Below are positions 1 through 9,954 of a DNA stretch of 64,000 bases, in pieces. Below the pieces are notes generated by a model. It had not been told where the DNA came from and ran no database searches. It worked only from the letters and a program-made list of their open reading frames with translations. Numbering within the stretch: the first letter of the stretch is position 1; each line of letters opens with the position of its first letter. The stretch is from positions 496,001-560,000 of the forward strand of contig NZ_LIXZ01000001.1 in the NCBI RefSeq assembly GCF_001305855.1, in the 5' to 3' direction. Source of the DNA: Rossellomorea vietnamensis. Lineage in GTDB: Bacteria; Bacillota; Bacilli; Bacillales; Bacillaceae_B. The position numbers and the translations under genes were made by a program.

Positions 1-719
1 TGAATTTCTTCTCCTTTGGTGACATGGACCTGAACATTATAGGAACCTTTCTCCGGAAATGTATAGGAGCCTTTGTATTCTCCCTTTTCACCTGGATTCA
101 GATCAACCCATTCATGCTTTTCTTGATCCTCCTGATAAATTTCAAAACGGACTCTGGCGTCTTCCAGTGCGTCTTCTTTATTTTCTACATGCACCATCAT
201 TTCCGCTACTTCACCAGCTGTGACCACATCCGGCTTCATCAAATGTATGGAAACGGTACTTTCATGGTCACCATGGTGGTGATCTTCACCTGCTTGTCCA
301 TGTTCGCCGCCTTCTACTTCTCCAATCGCAATTTCCGTTTTAGGCATCGTATGCATGTCACGGGCCGTTACGTGAACCTGAACAGTATACATTCCGTCTT
401 CTTCAAATGTTTTTTCCGCTTTATAAAGTCCGCCTTTTTCGTGCTTGGCTTCGATCATTTCGCTTTCTTCTTTATGACCATTTTTCCAAATTTCATATTT
501 CACTTCACCTGCATCATCGACGGTATCATCACCTTGAGTGACTTTCGTGGAAAGGGAAACGGGTTCGCCTTTTTCTCCTTTTTCAGGCACGTCTAACTTT
601 GCGTCGATTGCTTCTAATTTTTCGTCCTCTTTTGCTCCGTTATCTTCATTTGTATTACCGCATGCAGCGATAAACAATGCAAGAATCCCTACGAGCATAA
701 ACAAACTTATTTTTTTCAT
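1..719 (-). CDS. YtkA/FixH-like lipoprotein, partial (3' end outside window)
   Basis: The gene starts with ATG at 719-717 and is still open at base 1, so only the first 239 codons are seen. The product opens with a lysine, a hydrophobic stretch and the lipobox LFIAAC (Cys 20), so it should be a lipid-anchored extracytoplasmic protein. Two similar beta-rich segments follow (about residues 33-125 and 155-238), each ending in the same VQVHVT strand; this resembles tandem YtkA/FixH-like domains. They are joined by a His/Asp/Glu-rich linker (residues 137-152, containing HHHGDH) that might bind metal. It lies downstream of yhgE on the same strand but a terminator separates them. Family assignment is from fold-like pattern only; function is unknown. 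Confidence 0.7.
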   Translation of the reverse strand, partial: MKKISLFMLVGILALFIAACGNTNEDNGAKEDEKLEAIDAKLDVPEKGEKGEPVSLSTKVTQGDDTVDDAGEVKYEIWKNGHKEESEMIEAKHEKGGLYKAEKTFEEDGMYTVQVHVTARDMHTMPKTEIAIGEVEGGEHGQAGEDHHHGDHESTVSIHLMKPDVVTAGEVAEMMVHVENKEDALEDARVRFEIYQEDQEKHEWVDLNPGEKGEYKGSYTFPEKGSYNVQVHVTKGEEI

Positions 720-817
720 GATTGATCCTCCTCGTATCTTTCAGCGTATCACCATTATGTACCTCTCACCATTTAGTATACACGTTCATGTATACCCGGG
801 GTTTGTCCATTTTATGA

Positions 818-857
818 AGAAAAAACGGCAGATGTGTGTGACATCTACCGTTTTTTT
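818..857 (-). terminator. Terminator after yhgE
   Basis: Stem CGGTAGATGT/ACATCTGCCG (one G-U type mismatch) with a 5-base loop, followed on the minus strand by a T run. It begins just past the yhgE stop codon. Confidence 0.85.
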
Positions 858-859
858 CC

Positions 860-3058
860 TTAAGCTTCTACTGTTTTTGTATATTGTTTCTTGAATAACC
901 CTACAAAGAACACGGCAGTCAATGCAACGAACACAATGAAGTATCCAAGCAGGATGAAGAGGTTTTGCCACATGAAGGCAAAGTCCCCGCTTGAAATGAT
1001 CGCTTTGAAGGCTGATACCGAGTACGTCATCGGTAACAGCGCACTGATTGGTTGCAGTGCAGTCGGAATTAGTTCGAGTGGGAATGTACCGGCACTCGTT
1101 GTTAATTGCAGAATCAAGATGATAATGGCGACGAATCGTCCCGGATCACCAAGGATTGTAACCAGCATTTGAATCAATGCCAGGAATGTAAGACTTGTAA
1201 TAATAGTAGAAAGTAAGAATAATGGTACACTTTCCACTTCAAGGCCCAATCCGAAGAGTAAGATTGCTGCTGCAATTAGTGATTGGATGATCCCGACTGT
1301 CGTAAGGACAGTAAATTTACCCATGAACCAGCTCATTCCGCTGGATGGGCGGTTGGATGGTTCTCGGAGCGGATACACAATCGAGATTAATAATGCCCCT
1401 ACGAATAGTCCAAGAGATAAGAAATAAGGAGCAAACCCTGTTCCGTAGTTTGGAACATGATTGATTTTCTCGTTTTTCACATCGACTGGACCCGCCATCA
1501 TGTCATACGTATCGTCATCCGCTTTGACACCGTTGGCTTCTTTTGCTGCATCTTTTAATTTCGCTTCGTATTCCGTTGTTCCGTCTGATAGTTTCGTTGA
1601 ACCGTCTGCGAGCTCAGTGGAACCATCGGCGAGTTTCCTTGATCCGTCTGCCAGCTGATTGGACCCATCATATACCCGGTTAAGTCCTGAGCTCAGCTCA
1701 TTTGCTCCTGAAGCAAGACCTACCGTTCCCTGGTATACATCACCAAGTTTTTGATTTAATAAACCGTAGTTTTCCACCACTTTGTTTTGACCGGCTACAA
1801 GCTGATTCGAGCCTTCGTCAAGCTGTGCCGAACCTGCTACGAGTTGATCCACGCCACCCTGAAGTTTCTTCTGGCCTTCATTTAATGCACCGATGCCACC
1901 CGCAAGCGAGTTCGCTCCTTTTTGAAGTTCGCCAGCACCATTACTTAAAGCACCTGTACCTGTCTGAAGTCCCGATGCACCTTGCTTAATCTGATCGATG
2001 GCTGCCTGAAGTTCAGCCTTCTTTTCTTCCGGAAGGCTTCCCATGAATGGAGCCAATTCTTCTTCAAGCTTTGAAGCCCCGGCACCAATCGCCTGAGCGC
2101 CTGCTTGCGCGCTATCGGCCCCACCTTTCAGGGCACCGATTTTTTCTGCAAGGGTTTGGGAACCTGCCTGCAATTTAGCCGTATTGTCAACGGCACTATC
2201 AAGCCCAGCGTCCACTTGTTCCAAACCGGCCTTGCTTTTATCGATTCCGGCAGCAAGGGAATTCAACCCGGATTGGACATCCTGCGTTCCTTTATATAGC
2301 TGCTGGGATTTATCCGTCATGACACCGACCCCGTCAGATAATTCCTGAGAACCTTTTGCGAGTTTTTCGGCACCTGCACGGGTTTTAGCCACGCCGTCTG
2401 TCATCTCGACGTTCTTTTCAGCAAGAACAGCTAAATTGTCCTTTAGCTTCTTGGCACCTTGAGAAAGATCAATGGCCCCATTGTTGATTTCCCCCGCTTT
2501 GTCACTGGCAGTCTGGAAACCATCTCCCATTTCCTGAATCTTATCAAACATTGTTTCTGCATACGTTTCTGAAACGGATTTAGAGAGACTCGCTTTGATC
2601 TCTTTCATAGCCGTATCCCCGATTTGAGCTGATAAGAAGTTAAAGCTCTCATTCGGGACATATTTCAGAGAAAGTTTTTGAGGATTCTCTTCTAACAGCG
2701 TAGTGCCGTTTTCAGAGAAATCCTCTGGAATTTCCACAAGCATATAGTAGTCTTGTTTCTCCAGATTCTTGTATCCTTCTTTTTTATCGACGAAGTGAAA
2801 ATCGAACTGATCGCTTTCCTTCAGCTTATCAACAAGCTCCGATCCGATGTGCAGCTCCTTACCATCAAACTCTGCACCCTTGTCACTGTTCACAACAGCT
2901 ACAGGAAGATCTGAAAGCTGTTCGTACGGATCCCAGAATGCCCATAGGAACATGCCGCTGTATAGTACAGGAATAAATAGCACGGCAAGGATCGGGATGA
3001 GCAATTTCTTATTGCGAAAAATCGCTTTGAATTCTGAACCAATAAATGATTTTTTCAT
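860..3058 (-). CDS. yhgE: YhgE/Pip-family membrane protein
   Basis: 732 aa. One N-terminal transmembrane segment (about residues 18-42), an extracytoplasmic region, and a cluster of about five membrane segments from residue 555 to the end: the architecture of the YhgE/Pip (phage infection protein) family, related to ABC-2-type membrane proteins. The middle (about 180-520) is a long low-complexity helical region built from degenerate units of the type L-x-D/A-G-S-x-x-L, most regular at about 470-505 (repeated LADGS). ATG is preceded by AGGAGGAAG. The TetR gene yhgD lies directly upstream, with two operator-like sites in between, so local repression is likely. The family is known as a phage receptor/adsorption factor and in secretion-related contexts; the substrate, if any, is unknown. 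Confidence 0.9.
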   Translation of the reverse strand: MKKSFIGSEFKAIFRNKKLLIPILAVLFIPVLYSGMFLWAFWDPYEQLSDLPVAVVNSDKGAEFDGKELHIGSELVDKLKESDQFDFHFVDKKEGYKNLEKQDYYMLVEIPEDFSENGTTLLEENPQKLSLKYVPNESFNFLSAQIGDTAMKEIKASLSKSVSETYAETMFDKIQEMGDGFQTASDKAGEINNGAIDLSQGAKKLKDNLAVLAEKNVEMTDGVAKTRAGAEKLAKGSQELSDGVGVMTDKSQQLYKGTQDVQSGLNSLAAGIDKSKAGLEQVDAGLDSAVDNTAKLQAGSQTLAEKIGALKGGADSAQAGAQAIGAGASKLEEELAPFMGSLPEEKKAELQAAIDQIKQGASGLQTGTGALSNGAGELQKGANSLAGGIGALNEGQKKLQGGVDQLVAGSAQLDEGSNQLVAGQNKVVENYGLLNQKLGDVYQGTVGLASGANELSSGLNRVYDGSNQLADGSRKLADGSTELADGSTKLSDGTTEYEAKLKDAAKEANGVKADDDTYDMMAGPVDVKNEKINHVPNYGTGFAPYFLSLGLFVGALLISIVYPLREPSNRPSSGMSWFMGKFTVLTTVGIIQSLIAAAILLFGLGLEVESVPLFLLSTIITSLTFLALIQMLVTILGDPGRFVAIIILILQLTTSAGTFPLELIPTALQPISALLPMTYSVSAFKAIISSGDFAFMWQNLFILLGYFIVFVALTAVFFVGLFKKQYTKTVEA

Positions 3059-3095
3059 GTCTTCCTCCTATGTTTTATCTAAATAATTGAACCAT

Positions 3096-3118
3096 TGACC
3101 AATAAATCGAAACGGTCA
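3096..3118. promoter_or_regulatory. TetR operator-like site 1 (TGAC-N15-GTCA)
   Basis: Inverted repeat TGACC-N13-GGTCA upstream of yhgE. It has the same geometry as the sites at 3138-3160 and 3784-3806, which suggests binding by the TetR protein encoded by yhgD. Confidence 0.6.
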
Positions 3119-3137
3119 TTCCAAGGTAAAAAATAAA

Positions 3138-3160
3138 TGACTATTTTATTCAATTGGTCA
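3138..3160. promoter_or_regulatory. TetR operator-like site 2 (TGAC-N15-GTCA)
   Basis: TGAC and GTCA half-sites separated by 15 bases, starting 42 bp (four helical turns) from site 1, between yhgE and yhgD. Confidence 0.55.
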
Positions 3161-3184
3161 TTTTTTCCTAAAAATGAAGGACTA

Positions 3185-3757
3185 TCAGTTTGATAACCCT
3201 TTAATGATATACAGCTCAAACAGGTCGGCTATTTCATCTTTATCGAGTGGACCATGTGTACGTTCCCAATCAAAGATCAGGGAAACGTATAGCTTCAACA
3301 GGACAAATGCCGTCATTTCCGGGTTGCAGGGCTTAATCGCTCCTGAAGCAACGGCCTTTTCAATCCGGTGACTCAAGAATTCTATGACCACTTTTTCCAT
3401 GCGGTCAATGACCTCGGATACAGCAGGTGTTCCCATTTCACGAGCTTCCTGATATAACTTGATCGTCAGCTTATGCTCTTTTCGAAATTCGAGAAGACGA
3501 AACAACGCACGGTGGACATTTTCAGAAAAGGTAGCATCGGGATTAATCACTTCTTCTGCTTCAAAGGTCATCTCATTAATTAACGATGAAACGATCTCGT
3601 CGAACAATTCTTCCTTATTCTTAAAGAATGTATAAATCGTTCCTTTTCCCACATTCGCAATTTTAGCTACTTGATCCATCGTCGTGGCTTTATATCCAAA
3701 CAATGAAAAAGAATTGGTAGCTGCCTCGAGGATCTGTTTCTTTCGATCAATCGCCAT
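3185..3757 (-). CDS. yhgD: TetR-family repressor YhgD
   Basis: 190 aa from the ATG at 3757, chosen because GAGAGGAG precedes it; a further upstream ATG has no such site. The N-terminal helix-turn-helix is clear (FGYKATTMDQVAKIANVGKG), with the GTIYTFFKNKEEL continuation typical of TetR proteins; the C-terminal half is the ligand-binding/dimer domain. It sits directly upstream of yhgE on the same strand. TGAC-N15-GTCA sites occur both before its own gene and before yhgE, so it probably represses both. The ligand is unknown. Confidence 0.88.
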   Translation of the reverse strand: MAIDRKKQILEAATNSFSLFGYKATTMDQVAKIANVGKGTIYTFFKNKEELFDEIVSSLINEMTFEAEEVINPDATFSENVHRALFRLLEFRKEHKLTIKLYQEAREMGTPAVSEVIDRMEKVVIEFLSHRIEKAVASGAIKPCNPEMTAFVLLKLYVSLIFDWERTHGPLDKDEIADLFELYIIKGLSN

Positions 3758-3783
3758 GAATTCACTCCTCTCGTTTGACCGTT

Positions 3784-3806
3784 TGACCATATTTGTAATT
3801 TAGTCA
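3784..3806. promoter_or_regulatory. TetR operator-like site 3 (TGAC-N15-GTCA)
   Basis: Third copy of the TGAC-N15-GTCA pattern, upstream of yhgD itself; an extra TGACC half-site lies at 3776-3780. Position fits autoregulation. Confidence 0.55.
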
Positions 3807-3945
3807 TTTTGTTAACATTGATAAATTTATCACATCTGCAAGGATTACACAAGTGATATTTTTCATTTTCTTTACCCCTGTTCCTTCATATCGAATAAGC
3901 CCTGTTGAATAGGCTATAGATATAAGACGGTTCAGGAGGTGTCAT

Positions 3946-5352
3946 ATGAATATTTACGTAGTAAAAAGCGGGGATACACTCTGGTCGATTGCATCGAGGT
4001 ACGGGGTTGAGGTGAACCAGATCTCTTATGGAAATCAGTTAAAAAACCCGAATCTACTTGTTATCGGACAAAGCCTTCTCATCCCGGAACCTTTAAAAGA
4101 ATATATCGTCCAACCAGGGGATTCGCTCTATAAGATCAGTCAAAAGTATTATATGGATCTCAATGAACTACAGACATTCAACCAGATCTCTGACCCTTCC
4201 ACACTATTTATCGGTCAGTTGATCGTAATGCCTGCTTTCATTCATACCGTTCGAACAGGTGATACCCTTTATACCATTTCCTATAATTATAAAGTTCCCA
4301 TGCAAGAGATTTTAAATGCGAATGCCATCTCGAATCCATCCCTTATCTACCCTAATCAACAGATTCGGATCCCGAACACGAAGCCGGTGATTGAGGTGAA
4401 TGCGTACACCACGAGGACCGACAGTCAAGGAGTAGCCGAAGTGAATGGGCTGGGAAGCTACTTCACATACCTTGCTCCTTTTACCCATTCCATTACAAAA
4501 GAAGGCTCGATTACAGAACTGAACGATACCGGTCTAATTTCGGCTGCGGATAATCAAAACGTCGATCCGCTATTGGTACTGACCAATTATGTGGACGGCA
4601 AATTCAACTCCGATCTTGTTGCAACGATATTAAGAAGTGAATCACTGCAAAACACATTAATCTCTTCCATACTGAAGAAAATGGAAGAGAAGGGCTATAA
4701 AGGATTGAACATTGATTTCGAATACGTTTACCCCGAAGACCGGGAAAATTATAATTCCTTTTTAAGGAGGACGGTCTCTGCATTGAAACCAAAAGGCTAT
4801 TCTGTCTCAACTGCACTCGCACCAAAAATCAAGGGAGATCAAAAAGGGCTATTATACGAAGCCCATGACTATAAGGCTCACGGAGAAATCGTCGACTTTG
4901 TTGTCCTTATGACTTACGAGTGGGGATGGGCAGGCGGGAAACCATGGGCGATTGCACCTATCAATGAAGTGAAAAAAGTACTGGACTACGCCGTGACAGT
5001 CATACCCCGCAATAAAATCCTCATGGGGGCTCCTTTATATGGTCGAGACTGGAAACTCCCATGGGTGGATGGGACCTTTGCGAAAACCGTCTCTCCTCAG
5101 GGTGCCATTGACCTTGCAAGCAAATATGGGGTGCGGATTCAATACAATGACCAATACGAGTCTCCATTCTTCAAATATTGGGATGAATCAGGGCAGCAGC
5201 ATGAAGTCTGGTTTGAAGATGCAAGAAGCATGCTTTCAAAGCAAATGGTGGTGGATGCCTATAAATTAAGGGGACTAAGCTACTGGGTGCTAGGTTCTGC
5301 CTTTCCACAGAATTGGGTGCTTCAGCATTCAAGATATCGGGTGGTGAAGTAG
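3946..5352 (+). CDS. Spore-type glycoside hydrolase: three LysM domains + GH18 (SleL/YaaH-like)
   Basis: 468 aa. Three consecutive LysM repeats occupy about residues 1-46, 50-95 and 98-145 (YVVKSGDTLWSIA, YIVQPGDSLYKIS, HTVRTGDTLYTIS); they bind peptidoglycan. A GH18 domain fills the rest, with the catalytic motif GLNIDFEY (Glu as acid/base) near residue 253. This matches cortical-fragment lytic N-acetylglucosaminidases such as SleL/YaaH of Bacillus spores; those usually have two LysM repeats, so the third is an addition. There is no signal peptide, as in other spore-coat-deposited members. Start is fixed by AGGAGGTG eight bases upstream. It is a lone gene followed by its own hairpin. Confidence 0.88.
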   Translation: MNIYVVKSGDTLWSIASRYGVEVNQISYGNQLKNPNLLVIGQSLLIPEPLKEYIVQPGDSLYKISQKYYMDLNELQTFNQISDPSTLFIGQLIVMPAFIHTVRTGDTLYTISYNYKVPMQEILNANAISNPSLIYPNQQIRIPNTKPVIEVNAYTTRTDSQGVAEVNGLGSYFTYLAPFTHSITKEGSITELNDTGLISAADNQNVDPLLVLTNYVDGKFNSDLVATILRSESLQNTLISSILKKMEEKGYKGLNIDFEYVYPEDRENYNSFLRRTVSALKPKGYSVSTALAPKIKGDQKGLLYEAHDYKAHGEIVDFVVLMTYEWGWAGGKPWAIAPINEVKKVLDYAVTVIPRNKILMGAPLYGRDWKLPWVDGTFAKTVSPQGAIDLASKYGVRIQYNDQYESPFFKYWDESGQQHEVWFEDARSMLSKQMVVDAYKLRGLSYWVLGSAFPQNWVLQHSRYRVVK

Positions 5353-5353
5353 G

Positions 5354-5386
5354 ACGCACCTTCAATAGAGGGTGCCTTCTTTCATC
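5354..5386 (+). terminator. Terminator after the LysM-GH18 gene
   Basis: Short stem GCACC/GGTGC with loop, followed by CTTCTTTC; weak T tract. Confidence 0.5.
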
Positions 5387-5422
5387 TGTAAGTGCGGCAT
5401 AGAGAAACTTCCGGATGCCCAC

Positions 5423-5455
5423 AAAAAAAGACCACCAGTTTCCCGGCAGTCTTCA
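5423..5455 (-). terminator. Terminator of the hemEHY operon
   Basis: On the minus strand, AAGAC...GTCTT stem with internal GCCGG/CTGG pairing, followed by seven T residues, directly after the hemY stop. Confidence 0.8.
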
Positions 5456-5462
5456 AAATTAA

Positions 5463-6869
5463 CTAGTTCAAATAATCCAACACTTTCGATACGGTTCTCT
5501 CCCCCTGCCCGATGCAGTCGGGAATACTCAATCCATCATATGAACTCCCGGCGATAAATACTCCTGGCAGAGTGGCCTCTGCTTGATCATACATACTTTG
5601 AATTCGTTCCCTGTGGCCAACCGTGTATTGAGGCATTGAATTTTTATAGCGTGAGACGATTGTGAAATCAGGCGGACCTTCAATTTCCATGATCTTACTC
5701 AAATCATCGAGCACGATTTGCTCGATGTGGTCATCGGATAAATCCACGATGGTTTCGTCACCGGACTTGCCAAGGTAGCAACGCAATAATGCTTTTCCTT
5801 CCGAAGCCGTATGTGGCCATTTTTTATGTGTCCACGTTCCCGCAGTCAGGGAGTAATCGCTATTTCTCGATACCAGGAACTCTGTTCCGGCGATATCTTT
5901 CTTTATGGCCTCTTGTGAGAATCCCATTGCAACAGTCGCCACTGACGTAGCAGGCATCTCCTTCAGAAAATGTAAGAATGGATAGGAGGGAAACATGGAT
6001 TGCAATACGTGATGCGGGGTCGTGACGATGACGCTGTCAGCTTCCATTTGATCCCCGTTCGTGAAAGTGATTGTATAGTCATCGCTGATCTCTTTTTCTA
6101 TGTTGGTCACCTTCATGCTCTTGTATACCGTATTTGGTTCCAAACTTGCTTCCATGGCATCGATCAATGATTGAAGACCCTCGGTAAAAGTCAAGAAGTT
6201 CCCTTCTTCGTTTGATTCTCCCGCTTGTCCGCTCTTTTTGATGCCGGCTATTAAACTCCGATGTTTCTGTTCCAATTCATAGAGTTGCGGAAATGTAGAC
6301 ATTAAGCTTAGTTGATCAATATCCCCGGCGAATATGCCCGTTAAGAGCGGTTCGATCAAGTGGTCAACAACCTCATCCCCCATTCTTCTCCTGAAGAATT
6401 TACCCAATGATTGATCTTCTCTTTCCTGGGAGCGTGGAAGGATAAAATCCGCAGCAGCCCTCATTTTTCCTGATAGTGAAAATAAACTTGTTGTGATGAA
6501 AGGGGCGATTTGGGTTGGAATTCCTACAATGGATCCCCCGGGTATTGGATAAAGTTCACCACCGGCTATACAGTAGGAAGTGCCTTTGCGATTTCGAACG
6601 AGCTTGTCTTCCATACCCAGTTTTTCCGCTAAACGGGAGATTTCAGTTTTGCTTGATAAACAAGAGTCGGGTCCCTTTTCGATGATATAGCCGTCCTTAT
6701 TGAGGGTTTGGACCTTGCCGCCTAACCGATGGGTGGCTTCTACAAGCTTTACTTCGATGGGCAGGTTTTCTTCTTTTATTTTCTGTTGCAGATAGTAGAC
6801 CGTGGTTAAGCCGGTGATCCCCCCACCAACGACTACAATCTTTTTGGTTTGTTGTTCCAACACGTTCAT
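5463..6869 (-). CDS. hemY: Coproporphyrinogen III / protoporphyrinogen oxidase HemY (CgoX)
   Basis: 468 aa FAD-dependent oxidase. The N-terminal dinucleotide-binding motif VVVGGGITGLTTVYYL is at residues 12-27, followed by the LGGKV and KGPDSCL segments of this family; the C-terminal FAD-contacting stretch FIAGSSYDGLSIPDCIGQG is also present. In Gram-positive bacteria the enzyme oxidises coproporphyrinogen III to coproporphyrin III in the coproporphyrin-dependent haem pathway. It is last in hemE-hemH-hemY. The start has AAGAAGG two bases upstream. A 45-base hairpin in the hemH-hemY spacer may adjust its expression. Confidence 0.95.
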   Translation of the reverse strand: MNVLEQQTKKIVVVGGGITGLTTVYYLQQKIKEENLPIEVKLVEATHRLGGKVQTLNKDGYIIEKGPDSCLSSKTEISRLAEKLGMEDKLVRNRKGTSYCIAGGELYPIPGGSIVGIPTQIAPFITTSLFSLSGKMRAAADFILPRSQEREDQSLGKFFRRRMGDEVVDHLIEPLLTGIFAGDIDQLSLMSTFPQLYELEQKHRSLIAGIKKSGQAGESNEEGNFLTFTEGLQSLIDAMEASLEPNTVYKSMKVTNIEKEISDDYTITFTNGDQMEADSVIVTTPHHVLQSMFPSYPFLHFLKEMPATSVATVAMGFSQEAIKKDIAGTEFLVSRNSDYSLTAGTWTHKKWPHTASEGKALLRCYLGKSGDETIVDLSDDHIEQIVLDDLSKIMEIEGPPDFTIVSRYKNSMPQYTVGHRERIQSMYDQAEATLPGVFIAGSSYDGLSIPDCIGQGERTVSKVLDYLN

Positions 6870-6906
6870 CGCCTTCTTTAACGAAATATCTTCATGTTCA
6901 ATAATA

Positions 6907-6954
6907 GAGAAGGACTAAAGCGGTGAGAGTGAACCCACTCGCTTCAGTCCTTCC
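6907..6954 (-). other. Intercistronic hairpin between hemH and hemY
   Basis: Long imperfect stem (GGAAGGACTGAAGCGAGTG pairing with CTCACCGCTTTAGTCCTTC) around a short loop, not followed by a T run. It is better read as an mRNA processing/stability hairpin or partial terminator than as an operon end. Confidence 0.55.
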
Positions 6955-6975
6955 TGTACAGCCAAAAACGGGAAA

Positions 6976-7908
6976 TTATTTTTTAAGGTGCTTTAACACG
7001 ACATCAGCCATGGCATCAATGAATTCCGGTTTGGCATTGGGCATTTCCGGACGATAGTAGGAAGCTCCGATATCATCTGTTACGACTTTACATTCATAAT
7101 CATTGTCATAGAGTACTTCAAGATGATCAGCTACAAATCCTACCGGGGTGTAAACAAACGTTGTATAGCCCTTATCTCTGTGAAGATCCCTTGTCAGATC
7201 CTGAACGTCAGGACCGATCCATGGGTCGGGAGTGTTCCCTTCACTTTGCCAGCCTACTGCATAATCCGTGACGCCAGCTCCCTCTGCAATCATCTTCGCC
7301 GTTTCTTCTAATTGCTTCGGATATGGATCTCCGGATTGCAGAATGCGTTCAGGAAGGCTATGTGCAGATACAATGAGAACCGCTTTGTTTCGCTCTTCAT
7401 CACTCATTCCTGCAAAGGTTTCCTTTACCCTGTCCACCCAGTACTGAATGAATTTAGGTTCCTCATACCAGCTTTCAATCGATGTGATCTTTGGACCGCC
7501 GATCTTTTCCGCCGTTTCTTTCGCACGTCCATTGTATGATTTGACGCTGAACGTGGAGAAATGAGGTGCGAGTACGATGGACACTGCTTCTTCAATGCCG
7601 TCTTGATGCATTTGTTCCACAGCGTCTTCTACGAACGGTTCGATATGCTTTAGCCCAAGATACATTTTAAATTCAATGTTGTCTTGGACCGTATTCAAAT
7701 GCTCCTCCAGGCTTTTCGCCTGATCAAGGGTGATCTTCGCCAGTGGGGAAATCCCCCCGATCGCCTCGTAACGTCCCCGCAGGTCTTCAAGCAGTTCACT
7801 GGAAGGGACTCTTCCATGACGGATATGTGTATAATAGCGTTCCAGATCTTCTTCTTTATATGGTGTACCATAGGCCATCACCAATAGGCCCATTTTCTTC
7901 TTTGACAT
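6976..7908 (-). CDS. hemH: Ferrochelatase HemH (coproporphyrin ferrochelatase, CpfC)
   Basis: 310 aa, the usual length for the soluble Firmicute enzyme. Inserts iron into coproporphyrin III. Visible signatures are the N-terminal [10 protein letters not shown], the active-site His in [12 protein letters not shown] (about residue 183), the [15 protein letters not shown] segment and the C-terminal [14 protein letters not shown] metal-binding Glu region. Second gene of the hemE-hemH-hemY operon; ATG preceded by GAGGTG. Confidence 0.96.
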   Translation of the reverse strand: MSKKKMGLLVMAYGTPYKEEDLERYYTHIRHGRVPSSELLEDLRGRYEAIGGISPLAKITLDQAKSLEEHLNTVQDNIEFKMYLGLKHIEPFVEDAVEQMHQDGIEEAVSIVLAPHFSTFSVKSYNGRAKETAEKIGGPKITSIESWYEEPKFIQYWVDRVKETFAGMSDEERNKAVLIVSAHSLPERILQSGDPYPKQLEETAKMIAEGAGVTDYAVGWQSEGNTPDPWIGPDVQDLTRDLHRDKGYTTFVYTPVGFVADHLEVLYDNDYECKVVTDDIGASYYRPEMPNAKPEFIDAMADVVLKHLKK

Positions 7909-7998
7909 ACCATTTCACCTCATTGTCAGTTTCATACATTACATTATTGTGCCATGTTTCTTTAATAGAATCCATTTATAGAGACGTGTGGATGTTCT

Positions 7999-9027
7999 CT
8001 ACCTGGCACTGTATTCATGCACAAAGGATGCTAATCGCTTTAGTGTATCTGGATTGACTTGAGGGAATACTCCGTGTCCGAGGTTGAAAATGTGGCTTAG
8101 GTCCTTCCCTTGATCCAGGATCTCTTTAGCTTTTTCTTCAATTACGTCCCATGGGGCAAGCAGGATAGCAGGATCCAGATTACCCATCACCGTTTTGGAT
8201 ATGCCTCTTTCTGCTGCTTCTTTAATCGGCAATCTCCAATCAAGTCCGACTACATCGATGGGAAGATCATGCCACTCATTTGCAAGGTGGCTTGCACCGA
8301 CACCAAACATGATCAATGGTACATTCTCTTCCTTCAATTCATTAAAGATTCTTTCCATGACCGGTTTGATGAATGTACGGTAATCCTGTACATTCAATGC
8401 ACCTACCCAAGAGTCGAATATTTGGAAGGCAGACGCCCCGGCTTTGATTTGGGCTTTCCCATAAGTGATTGTCATCGCTGCCAATTTATCCATTAAAGCA
8501 AACCATGCTTGTGGTTCTGCATACATGAACGCTTTTGTTTTATTATAGTTTTTGGAAGGACCGCCTTCAATCATATAGCTCGCCATCGTAAACGGAGCTC
8601 CGGCAAAACCGATCAACGGGACCGATAATTGTTCCTGTGTCAGTAACTTGATTGTGTCCAATACGTAAGGAACATCCTGTTCGGGATTGATTTCTCCAAG
8701 CTTTTCAACATCAGCAACCGTACGGATAGGGTTATCGATCACAGGACCGATGCCTGATTTGATTTCGACATCCACTCCAATCGAAGGAAGAGGTGACATG
8801 ATATCCTTATAAAGAATGGCTGCATCGACATTATATTGTTCCACAGGCAGCCTTGTCACATATGCACAAAGTTCAGGCTGGTGCGTGATCTCAAAAAGAG
8901 AATATTTCTCCTTGATCTTCCTGTATTCAGGCTGTGAACGACCCGCCTGCCTCATATACCAAACCGGAGTATAATCCGTTTTCTCTCCCCTTGCCGCTCG
9001 TAAAAAAGTATCATTCATCTGTTTCAT
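7999..9027 (-). CDS. hemE: Uroporphyrinogen decarboxylase HemE
   Basis: 342 aa. Decarboxylates uroporphyrinogen III to coproporphyrinogen III. The substrate-binding N-terminal motif [16 protein letters not shown] is at residues 21-36, [16 protein letters not shown] near 139-154 and the conserved FNLGHGVFP near the C terminus. First gene of the haem operon; a promoter-like pair lies at 9069-9097. A second in-frame ATG three codons in is an alternative start, as the AGGTGG site is 12 bases from the first. Confidence 0.96.
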   Translation of the reverse strand: MKQMNDTFLRAARGEKTDYTPVWYMRQAGRSQPEYRKIKEKYSLFEITHQPELCAYVTRLPVEQYNVDAAILYKDIMSPLPSIGVDVEIKSGIGPVIDNPIRTVADVEKLGEINPEQDVPYVLDTIKLLTQEQLSVPLIGFAGAPFTMASYMIEGGPSKNYNKTKAFMYAEPQAWFALMDKLAAMTITYGKAQIKAGASAFQIFDSWVGALNVQDYRTFIKPVMERIFNELKEENVPLIMFGVGASHLANEWHDLPIDVVGLDWRLPIKEAAERGISKTVMGNLDPAILLAPWDVIEEKAKEILDQGKDLSHIFNLGHGVFPQVNPDTLKRLASFVHEYSAR

Positions 9028-9068
9028 ACCTTTGTTCGTCCACCTTTCTATGTAACTCCATTAACCCT

Positions 9069-9097
9069 ATTGTAAACTAATTTGAGTAGATTCTAAA
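9069..9097 (-). promoter_or_regulatory. Sigma-A-type promoter of hemEHY
   Basis: TTTAGA, 17-base spacer, TACAAT on the minus strand, about 40 bases upstream of hemE. Confidence 0.55.
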
Positions 9098-9210
9098 ATT
9101 GTCCTATATTTAATATGAACGTACAGATTGTAACCCTTTTAAACTATAGACGTTTTAGGGAGAATTGTATAGTTATCAAGGGAAAATGTCATAAATTTGC
9201 CGATTTTTGA

Positions 9211-9810
<600 letters not shown>

Positions 9811-9812
9811 AG

Positions 9813-9846
9813 AAAAAGCTGCCAATTCCGGCAGCTTTTTTCTTTT
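9813..9846 (+). terminator. Terminator after hmoB
   Basis: Stem AAAAAGCTGCC/GGCAGCTTTTT with a short loop and a T-rich tail. Confidence 0.9.
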
Positions 9847-9954
9847 TCAATCTTTACAATTGCTTTGAAGGTGTACATACATAATTACAAATGATTAACA
9901 GTATACTTAATCGTATTGGTTTGAGACATCCTGAATGAAAGGAGAGGAGTTCCG

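Noticed and set aside
24..596. 190-codon open frame on the plus strand
   Set aside because: It is antisense to the lipoprotein gene, which has a clear signal peptide and ribosome site; the plus frame is Phe-rich and lacks a start site.
1461..2299. Several plus-strand open frames opposite yhgE
   Set aside because: They arise from the repetitive coding of the YhgE coiled region and have no ribosome sites or recognisable domains.
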